From Pachyseris speciosa (taxonomy: Eukaryota; Cnidaria; Anthozoa; Scleractinia; Pachyseridae): a stretch of DNA of 64,000 nt. The notes beneath the pieces were generated by a model. It was not told the origin of the DNA, made no database searches, and was given only the letters and a program-made list of their open reading frames with translations. Of the stretch, positions 26,301 through 37,200 are shown piece by piece. A program made the position numbers and the translations under genes. Numbering within the stretch: position 1 is the first letter of the stretch; each line of letters begins with the position of its first letter. Location: NCBI GenBank assembly GCA_016490735.1, contig JAEMWC010000022.1:540001-604000 (forward strand). Direction: 5' to 3'.

Positions 26301-29300
26301 AAATGATTCGCGGTAGCGTTAACTGTTATTTGTTAGCGTGATTTGGAGTAAAAAAATTGCCAGATCTTTTTCTCGATATCTCTTGTAGTATGTTTTTTTT
26401 TCCTTTTACTATAAAATCTGGTGTTCAGAACATCTAATTTTCTTTTTTGTTGTTCTGTGTTTTCTTCTTTTTTCGCGAGTTGAGAATAAAAGTTTTCTGC
26501 ACCTCAGAGTCTTAATTTCCGCATATTGTTACAGGAAAGGTGAGCGCGGCATTTAGAACAACTTAATTTTCCTGGGAACAAGTGAATTAAAGTGAATCCT
26601 CTTCGATCACGCCGACAGCGGGCGAGTTTTTCCTTTCTGAAATAAAAGCGGGACAAGGGAAATGAAGTGCATTCTCGATTGCGCTTGCAATGTGTGGCTT
26701 TTTCTTTTCTGAAATAAAAGCGCAGCATTTAGAACTCAATTATCATGGGAAAAAGTCAATTGTAGAAAATAGCATGTAACAAGTATCTTTACGTAATAAA
26801 TAATGTGCGGCAGTGTTGAATTTGTTATTTATTAGTGTGATTCGAAGTAAAAAAATGCAAAACCTTTTTCTTGATCTTTATTGTAACGTATGGTATTTTT
26901 TCCTTTTATTATAAAATCTGGGGATTCAGAACATCTAATTTTCTTTTTTTGTCGTTTCCTGTTTTCTTCTTTTTCGCGAGTTGTGAACAAAAGTTCTCCG
27001 CACGTCAAGTCTTAATTACAAACTATTGTTACAGGAAAGGTGAGCGCGGCATTTAGAACAACTTAATTTTCCTGGGAACAAGTGATTTAAAGTGAGTCCT
27101 TCTCGATCGCGCCGGTAGCGGGTGAGTTTGTCCTCTCTGAAATAAAAGCGCGGCATTTGAAACAACTTATTATCAAAAGTTTCCCGCACGTCGAAGTCTT
27201 AATTACAGACTATTGTTACAGAAAAGGTGAGATTTTTCCCTCCGCCCATAAACAAATTCATTCTTTAAAGTTTTGTCATTGGCCAGTAATAATATCCGCA
27301 GCTATTTAAGAAGTGGTACTTACTAACGTTACTTCACTATCCAATTACACGATCTGATCATGGCTCTCAGAAATCTTACGAAAGTTCCCAAGCTGTCCCT
27401 GGTTTATTTCAGTACTGATAAAAGCACCTGCATTGTGGATACCAAAAAGTTAAAAGATAAGGAAACAAAAAGTTCTTTTACTGACCTCGCGCCGTCGACT
27501 TCTTCAACTGTTACCATCAGAAACAGTGGCAAATTACTGGAAGCAATGGTCATTGCAACCCATGGTAAGTTCCTTTAGATCTGTTATTAAAATTTATGCT
27601 GTCAGTAGATGTGCGACCGACACTAATTTTTCGTTTGACTTCTTTCCAGATGACATCTCCTATCTTAATCACCAAGAGAAACTGTTCGTGGACGATCCTG
27701 CAAACGCTCACCTGTTTGACGAATGCTCTCCCTTGAAGCCACAGAGCAAGCGAAAGCGTTCAATTGAAGACACTCCTGGCTTACCCAAAACGAAAAGAAC
27801 GCAAGATGCTGAGAAAGACGAGGTGAGTAAAATAGTCTTTTAAATTGCCATCGTTTCGTCTGCTTCCTTTTATTGCTAACGTTTTAGCTTCTTTCGTTTA
27901 CGGCAACCTAAATTTTGAGAAAAGTACGGGTATTGACGATAGTGGATAGAAAATATTATTGCTATACTTTATATTCCAGAAGTAGTTCATGGTTAGGAAA
28001 AAGAATTTTCTGACGACAAGAGTTTTTCTTCTATCTGATTCCATTGCTCACTAAAATGCATGTTTCGTAAAACGCGATCTTATGTCTCGAGAAAGATGCT
28101 AGGGAGTTTAAGATCCCACTACGGCGAAGGCAACAAAAATGTCAAATAGCACTGATTGACGTCGTGAATAGACTAATTCAAGTTTTATCAACAACGTGAA
28201 CATACAACGACGAATCTCTTTTACCGCTCTTTTTATTTAAACTTCGCTTGGATATTTTTCTTAAGATGTCAACTCCAGAGAGTTCGCCTAAATAAAACAG
28301 CGACCGAGTTGGGATAATCGCTCTTAACTATGCTCTTAAGTTTCAAGCTTCATAGATCGTGAAATCATTAGCCATATATCTAGCAGCGTTATAGTTCCAG
28401 AATAGTATGCTATTCTAAAGTTCGTAATGCGAGTTTGGTTAAAGGTTTGTCTAAAAAGTTGTCACTAAGTGTTGGGTTCATATATTTAGCGGCTTGTTTG
28501 GTTCGGCAGTGGATGAAAGAACGAGGAATAATTGATGTGCGTGTAAGAGCAAACGAGCCTAACGAGCCGGCTTTTTTGTGCATGGTTAAAAGTGGCCCTG
28601 TAGTCTGTAATTTAGCCTAGGTCTAGAATGGTTTAAGTTATAACATAGCTAGCTGTTCCAAATCCGTGTTTCGTGAAGAACGTTCTAAAATTTTTAGATC
28701 GCCGGGACAGAGTTCTAAAATACCTTGGTTTTTCTAAGTAAAGTTAAAAATGCGAATTTGATGTTGAGTACTAGTTAAATATATAGGCATGTTGTGTGTG
28801 CTGAAGATGTATCACTGACAGTAGTATTAATTGCAGGTGCAATTGTTGGCTGAATTTCTTAATGAACAAAACCAAAAACAAGCCGAGCTAAAGAGGAAGA
28901 GAACCGGAGACCAACGTGTGGAGACAAGCGAGGCGAGCGTTCAGTGCCACATTAGTATGCGCTCTACAGCTGACGCATCAGTACAGACCGACCACTACGA
29001 CGTGACGACCGAGTTGCGACAGCAGATATTGAACCTGACAGAGGTAGTTAAGCAGTTGACAGCACTCAAGTGTCTCCATCAGCATGAGCCGAAGCCTGCT
29101 GCTTCTCCGTTATTTGATGAAGATTCAGACTTCCCAACATTGGATTCAGAAGCAGTCGCATCTCTGATGGGTTTCTGTAGCAGCCCCACTGTCCAAACTT
29201 CTCAGGAAACAGCCACATCCAGCATAGAGCCCAGTGAATCTCAGCGTCCCGTCCTGAGTACATTCCATCAAATCCACAGAGAAAACCTATCGCCCGTGTT

Positions 29301-32300
29301 TTCTCCCCAGGTGGCTCCACCAAGACCGCCCCTGCAGACTGTTGATCAGAACGTCATCCCATTAGTGCCAAGCAGCCACGGGCCAACCGATGAGCAGCGA
29401 GCCAAAGTCACTTCAATTGTAGCGACTGGTACTGACATATCTACTGCCGCCCTTGCTTGTGTTGATGTTCTTTTCACGGACAACGAGATGGCGAGGTGCA
29501 ACACGTCAGGAACTAAAGGTTTCCAGCAGTTGGACAGTGCAAAATTAGGCTTCCTTGTGTCCGTTTTACAAAGAAAGTTTGACTCGACATGTTTTAGTGA
29601 GCAATGGAATCAGATAGCCGTGCGCATTAACACCAAGTGTAGAGGGAAGAGAAGGACTCTTATTCATAGACTTAAGAAAACTAGTTTATTTGGAAAACAC
29701 TGAGATGGCACTATTAGTCTGTCTTTTGCGCATTTTAAATTAGAATCAATATTTTTTAGATTGCATCGGGTGTTTTTCTCAGTGTAACTACCCCTTTTCT
29801 TGAAAAGGCGCAATTTTGAAAATGCATTTTCTTGTTTTCGTTCTTGATATGTATGTAGGTTTCATCTGATTTTTCCTGTAAAATAATCACATTTGTTAGT
29901 AATTCAAACCAAGAACAGTCAGGCAGTTTACATGTAACTTAAATAAAGTTCGACAGTTGATTTAAACGTCGCATTTTACATGTGCCGAATCGAATTGAAA
30001 TTATGTTAAATAATTTATGTTTGTTCGAATGGGAATTTAAAACACGTCACTCGCGCTCAGCAATTTTATTCGGCAAAACAATGCGACGTTTAAATTGAAT
30101 GAGCCGAACGTATTCATTCGAGTCGACTAAAATTAGTATTTGATTCGGCGCATGTAAATGCGACGTTTAAACCAGGCCTAAGTCACGTTTTTGCAAGCGA
30201 AGAGTTTGAATTGATGCCAGTAAAGGTAAAAAAGCCCGTCAATTGAAGCGATACGTTTCTCAGAATATTTCAAGTAATTCCTGGAACTCTACAGTAAATA
30301 AAGTCGGTGTTTTGGCTAAATATGTATTCAGCGAGGGTTTGTTGTATTTATCTAATTGATAAATTGCTTCAGTTTTAAAAGCGTTCCTGGAAATGGAAAG
30401 TGTGACAAGGTTTGTTCTCTCTTGGTAGTAAAACCGTTTGTAGACGACGGAAGCAAAGATTGAAAATGATTTGAACCCGATTGGAAATCGCTCTTTCACT
30501 CACTCCATCGCTCGCGTTCTGTTAATCTTTATATCATTCTTAGCTTTAACTTACAGAAGAAGAACTAAAAGAAAGAACAAAGTTCAAATTTCAGTTTTTA
30601 TCGATCGCCTTCGCGTCGTCTTTGATTACATGCACAGTTATTTACCACTGTTAATGTCAAAATATCAACAGTAGAAATAAACTTCATTTTCCATTGGAAA
30701 CTACTAGCCTTCCCGAGTAAATTTAACGATATAAATTAAATAATGCCTCCGATACTCTAGCAAACAAAGAAGCACGGTGAGAACACAGTTTACAGGCAGA
30801 ATGATAATTAATATTATCAAACCAAAAGTCTCATTAATAACAGCCGTTTCGGGTGTACAACCCTTCTTCAGTGTACGACAAAACTGTGTGTGTGCGTGTT
30901 TATAGTATACATGTAGTAGCGCGCGCATGTATGCAAATTCTCAGTTTAAATAAAGCTGAAATTGATTGTCCGTTCGGCTGGAAAATCCCTCACTTATTAA
31001 CGGAAGTGAAGTCCTTGGCTTTGCATCATATGAGTTAGGCGATCAGTCTTTCTTTTTCTCGAAAACCTGTAAGGAAAGTGAGCGTTACTGCGAGCGTGAC
31101 ATACAAGGGGCGAGTGGAGAAGCCGCGAGTACCGCGGGCGTTTAAAGATTTTTTCGCTCGTCTTCCGACGCCCGCGCGACTTACGGCTCGCGGCTTCGCA
31201 TATTACGTTCGCACGCTCATGGACACTCAATGTGTTTTGAGTCCTTCCTTCCCTTGTTTTTGACTGCGGATTTTCGCGCAAAAGAGACACTGCTTGCAGT
31301 TTACATACGAGTTCGCTTCGGTCCGTGTTTGTCAAGCTACTTTAAGAAATCGAGGAATTGTAAAAAAAAAGGGAGAACTCAAATGCCGGATTAAATGAAT
31401 GAACAACAAGTCGAGACATTGCATTGTGTTCGGCGAATCATAGACCGATGTTGCACTGGATATCGACAACTAGAATCATATTGTTGAGCAAATAGAAAGC
31501 CTTACAGCTTACGACGTACTGCTTGTACAAATCGAACGCAACTTCAACTTCAAAGAGCGTGTTATAAATTTGACACGGTCACCGTGTTATACTGTGCAAA
31601 GTTGCAAGCAAGATCTTAACACGTTCCTTTGTCTCTACCGTGCGAAGGAACACAATGGCTGCGATGTTAATGAGGCAAGTAACTAACACGCAGCTAACGT
31701 GTTAAAAGCTAGTTCTTTTGTTTTAGCGTGCGAGCGTGCCGTGTGCGTGCGTTCACCTTATTCCTTGAAATCCCGTGGAGGGTCACAGGCAGTCGATCAA
31801 AATGTTATAAGTTTAATAACAGGTAAGTTAAGTAAAAGAAATACAGATTGAATGCTTTGCCAAACATTACAATCGCTATGACACAAAAAGAGTCAACAAC
31901 ATTTGTCACGTCCAAGGTGGCAGATTTCTTCGCCGATCAAATTTCATTAAGAACGAAAATATAAATTCCCAGCGTCTTAAAAATTTTCTAAGCTTAACTT
32001 CAGCAGCAAAAGTTAGCACTTCAATTCTTGTGCCCCGTGTTATCAAAGCTTCTGAATTAAGTTGTGTTTTATTTCACGTTGAAACTGGTTCTTTTTTATA
32101 TTTTGGAGCTGGGACGCGAAGAAAATCTTTGATGGCTTTTAATTTTCGGTGCGAGGTTCAGCGTAAACATCGATTGAAACGTTTGAAACGTTTGAAACGA
32201 ACCAAACGTTTGGAACGATAGAAACGCACGATGCCAAACTCTTGAAACGAAAGAAACGCACGTTTGAAATTGCCTGTCAAACGATACAAACCAACCAAAC

Positions 32301-34222
32301 GCACGCTTCTTGCACGATCGAAACGCTGATAAATGATGCAAACGTTGTCCTCAAATGTGACGGAAGTAAACAAATATAGGCGCAAGTGGTAAAGACAATT
32401 TCCATGTTTTCTTAAAATGACGCGAACGTAAGTCAACTGGAAAGGTAGGCCTGAATTGTTTAAATGATAAGTGTTAAGGATCTGTAGGCGACAATTGAAA
32501 TAGTTAGCATTCTAGCGACAAAATTTAGGGCAAAAGTCAAATACTAGGGGTTGTTTACACGTGGTAACCAACACCGTGCGCAAGGCCTCTTTTGCCAGTG
32601 AATTTTGTTGTGAATAAATAGGTTATTGATCTGGTTCATAACCAATGTCCTAGAAAATGATCATTCATTTTTTGTTTGGTTTTTGACAGCGTGATCAGGT
32701 AGAGGCATTTGTGAGTAAAGTAAATGGAGCCATGAGAGTGCGACATGAGTTTGAGAAACTCAAGGCAACAGCTGGCCGAATCCATAACAACTATAATGTT
32801 GTAGAGGCTGTGAATGAGGAGATGGCACAGGTGCAGTATACCTCAGACTTAACTACCATTAGCCCCCTACTTATCTCTCCAGTGGAGTTTTCCCTGGGTG
32901 TGGCCTTATGTCTTGGTTTATTGCCTCTCAAATGAAAGCTATTTAGCACTTTCTTGTGTGAATGTTATTGTTTTGTAAATTGTGGTCCTTATTATGAAGG
33001 AGATAAAGCTTGATTATGAGTAATTTTTCTGTCTGCATCCTGTAGATCCTCCAAGATTACAGTTCGTACGATCTAATGCGACCCATGCCTGGTTTGACAA
33101 ATGATGAGCATCGGAATGTTATTCATGAGGGTCCGCTAAGACTCCTTGAAAAGCAAGGAAAGGTAAGAGAGTTAACTGCTTGTTTTTATTGCTATCTTTG
33201 ACTTAAAGCTGTACCCATAGAGTGACCCTCAAGTGATGATGTCACAAAACCTATATTTGTAAAATTATGGGATTTAAAAGATATTCAGAAAAAAACATGA
33301 TAAAAAAGGCCTACTTGCCAAAAATCTGCATTTTCTTACACTTTGAGAGTGAGATATTAGCACTGTTATAATCTACTGACTCCATACAAAACTTCTAAGC
33401 TTTACTTGGTTCATAACCTTATGAACCAAGTCAAATTTAAAAGGATTTGTATGGAGTCAGCAGAACATAACGGTGCCAATATCTCAGAACCAATTTGCCT
33501 TAACATGCACTTTTTCATCTTGCTCTTTCTGAAAATCTGAACAAATCCCAAAATTTTAAAAATTCAAATATTTGAGATGTCACACTTTAGGACTCTATTT
33601 GGTTTATTGTGGTTGGTTTTCATGCATCTTCTCCTTAATCAGAGTGAGTTGCAATTTAGAATTGCTGTGGTTAGCAGACAGGTTGGAACTGGAGAACTAG
33701 TAACATCTCACCCTAGAGAAGAATTGTAAACCGCCATGAAACTATGTGATATGTGCGGTATATAAAGCCATTATTTAAAATAATGGGAGAAATGATTAGT
33801 TTTCTGAATGAAAATTACTCATTCCTGTTTGTTTGTGTTGTTTTTAGATGGATGTTTATGTCTTTCTCTTCACTGATTTACTTCTGATTACCAAAGCAAA
33901 GAGAGGAGGGGATAAATTTAAAGTTATCAAACCGGTACGTTTGTTAGCTAGAGTCCATTTCCAGGTCTTGATCAGTTGTGCTTTTGATATGTTTACCGCT
34001 GCACTGTAAGTGTGATCATACTTCCACTTGGGCTATCTGTGGAATACTTTAAATATTCTGAGTTGTTAATCAGGGCACTGCTAGTAATTACAGAGAAAAT
34101 TGTGTCTACCCTCTCCCAGATTTTAAAGATTTTCATTTTAGTATGGTCATGAATTTACTGTTAAATTAAAGACTGTTTTTACCAACTTATTAGATTAATC
34201 ACTGTAGGAGCCTGAAGTGAAT

Positions 34223-34255
<33 letters not shown>

Positions 34256-37200
34256 TGGGAAAATATTTGCCTCGAGGTCATGCCATATGGACCGAGCATA
34301 CAACATTTTCCCATCCGGCCCATCCTGATTCAGTCAAGAAGTGTTTTATCATTTGGCCTCTTTAGACTCTTCATGAGCATATAGAAGATGAAGTTTGTTA
34401 CAAAAATTCGACAAATTTGCACGGAAAATTGATCTAATATGTTGTTTGTATTTGTGTTCGGCTTGTAAAATCAATTTGCATGGTTAGACGAGACAGAATC
34501 CTCTAATTTCGTATTGCTTCCAAGGGCCATATGTGTTCCTGACAGGGCCGTACTGCTTTTTCTGGCCCTGCTCGTGCTAAGGCGTACGACCCTCCTGCGG
34601 GAATTTTCTCAATAGTTTCACAATGAAAGCATGCATGGAGCCATATGGGTCATATGATAAAAACCCTTTTTAATTGCCTTTTGTGTTAAATGTAGTATGT
34701 TAGTGCACTTTCTGTTCTCTACATATTAATGCTGTTTACTCTGTTGTTAGCCTCTGCAAGTTGACAAGCTCTCACTGAGTAACTCAAAGGATCAAGGTAA
34801 ATTTGAGTTTTGTGGACTTGCAATGCAGTGGCTCCAGGTTCAAGGCCTGCTTTGACTTGGCTACGCTTGTAAATAGCCAACTGTTCTGGCTCCTTCCAGT
34901 TGTTGGGCTTCACGTATCTCAGCCCCACTAGCTTTTGTGTGCTATAAATGCAGCTGAGAGGAGATAAAGGCCATTTATTTTTATTTTCTTCATTTAGTTG
35001 AATTGATATGCGTATATTATACTGCAGGCTGTAGGTTGACCGGTATCTATTTTTCCTGCTAGGAACCTTTCTTCTAATTTATGTGAATGAGTATAATATA
35101 GCAGTACAAGCATTTGCCCTCCAGGGCACTGGCACTGATCAGACACAGTGGATTGAAGCAATTAAGAAGGCGCAGGTATGAAATATGTAGCTTGAGCAAA
35201 GAGAGTAGGATTGGTTTTGCCCTGTGTTCCAACATAATCAACAGCAACACTGATGACAATAACAATGGCTTCCACTTTTGTTGATACATTTTGGATTCAA
35301 AAAGTTTGCCCTTTATAGAAAGCTACAAGGCTTTAATGTGGGTGTGGCTGGGGACAAGAATTGATTGCCAGCAAAATACAGTTACAAAAGTTATTCCAAC
35401 AGGAATTACACCTATGACATGGGTTTGGGTACTTGTTACTGCTGAGCTGTTAAATAGATACCAAAGGAAAAGAAAGGACAAAGTGGCAATCAAAACATGA
35501 GAAAAGAATTGTATTAGACAGTAATGTAAGATACAGCAGTATTCAATTGAGGGTCAAAAAACCAAAACCAAAGCAATAATTGCAATCACAACAGACCGAA
35601 ACAGTGTAATAAGCCAATCAGAATTTGAAGCAATTACATGTAGCTGGTGTAAAACATGGGAAAATGTGTGCGTGCAAGTTGCGATTGGTTTGGTTTTGCT
35701 TCTTATTAGTTGAGAAAGTGGCGTGAGTTTTGCGGTGTAAAACCAAAGCAAACGCAAATTACTTTTGATGCTCAATAATTATTGAAAACCGCGTTGTTGG
35801 GATAATTAGATCTTCAATTAATGAAGTGCTTGAACAATTACAACACAACTCAGTTTTCAAACCAAATTAAATGGAAGAATTTCAACCTTATTCTTCTGCT
35901 ACAAAGGTTAACTGAAATAATATCTTACCTTAATGGCCAGTTTTCTTGTGTGTCTTTTAGAAACTGTTCATGATAGCCAAACTGGGACAAGGTCCTTCTA
36001 ACATGCTACAGATGCAGACTTCAAGTGACAATGACCTTGTGAGTCCGTCTTTTCTGGTTTCATCTGGTGGTCAATCTCCAAAGTTTCCTCATATGACGCG
36101 CCGCAGATCTTCAGCATCATCAATTATTGATGATGTTTCTGACTCAGACATAGATGAAGAGTCAGGTGTGGCTTTAATGACTTTAAAACCACGTATGCGT
36201 GCAGAGTCTGTGAAGTCCTTAGGGAGCAGTACACAGTTGTCAGAGATGAAGGCAAAAGATAGCAAGGCTGAAGAGAGAGAGGGGCTTGTGCGGCGACAGT
36301 CAGAGACAGACCTCATGACGCCAGAAGAAGAGAAAGCTCAAATCGGAGCAATGGCTAGGACAAGATCAGAATCACTTGGGAAGATCTCACGGTCGTCTTC
36401 TGCTCCGCAGAAGGAACGGCCACGTGTGGTGGATTCGAGTTCTTTATCACGGTCTTCTTCAGCACCTCAAGGGTCACCTGAGGAAGTGTCAAGTCTGAGA
36501 GAGGGAATTATTGTTAAAAGAAGGGTTGATGAGCAAGAAGGTTCAATGTCGTCATCTTCTGTCTCATTAAACGACTCTGCTGGTGATTCAGACATGCCAT
36601 CTCCATCTCAAAATGCTACCATTGACTTTCCGTCTCTTCCACCACCAGAAACTAACACTGGAACTGAACTGCAGTCCTCAGATCAACAATCTAACTCTGA
36701 ATTAGAGTCCTCAACTGAACAGGACACTCATCAAGTTTCATCTTCTTGTGACGAAACAGTGTCATCCCCTGTGGGGGATAATGAGCTTGAACATGGTGAG
36801 CCAGATCAAGAACTGGACGAGAACTCATTTGATGAGTCCGAAGAAGATTCATCTCTCACTACAGAATCTAAAGAAACATTTCCTGTCTCTCAGCTGGGCA
36901 ACGAACCTGGAAAACACACTCCTCACATAAAATCACAACTGATAGCACAACATAAAATAGAGTCTGCTATTAACCAACCAGAGCCACCTCGTAAACATAT
37001 ATCTTTACCACGAAGATCTTCTCCAGTTGTGTCACGGAAAGCACGACCAGAGATTTCAGTAAGAGGGAATGATAAAGCTGATCAAGATTTAAATGGAATT
37101 TTACAAAAAATTCGGGATGCATCAACGGCTGCGAGCACTTCATCTGGTGAAGCCTCACCTTCTAGCAGCCTAGAACGTGCTGGCAAATTAGGAAAACTGA

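Larger units (their letters stand above)
22603..31787 (+). mobile_element. 9.2-kb two-gene DNA transposon, apparently intact
   Basis: TIRs of about 53 bp begin TGTGACCCTCCACGGGATTT at 22603 and end with the reverse complement at 31787, with one mismatch. GGCA flanks both sides (22599-22602, 31788-31791). It carries a 638-aa transposase ORF and a three-exon BEN-domain gene, both on the + strand, each followed by AATAAA. The 4-bp TSD and RNase H-like transposase could fit a Sola-type element, but the superfamily is not resolved here. It interrupts the outer TIR element in PLEKHG5 intron 18. Near-identical TIRs and open frames suggest recent activity. Confidence 0.85.
21521..32587. mobile_element. 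outer TIR transposon, interrupted
   Basis: The left end GGCCTTGCGCACAGTGTTGG (21521) continues into TTACCACGCG; the right end at 32587 is its reverse complement with 2 changes in 30. TCTT flanks both sides (21517-21520, 32588-32591). Subterminal runs of GTTTCAAACG-type motifs occur at 22020-22085 and, inverted, at 32170-32300. Without the 9.2-kb insertion the element is about 1.9 kb. It has no recognisable transposase, so it is probably non-autonomous. It lies wholly in PLEKHG5 intron 18. Confidence 0.75.

Noticed and set aside
25700..27240. CRISPR-like array
   Set aside because: Units vary in length and sequence, the spacers are not unique, and the context is a eukaryotic transposon.
31078..31263. 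61-codon frame in the transposon right end
   Set aside because: GC-rich segment with open frames on both strands (also 30997-31335 minus), typical of a repeat and without a known domain.
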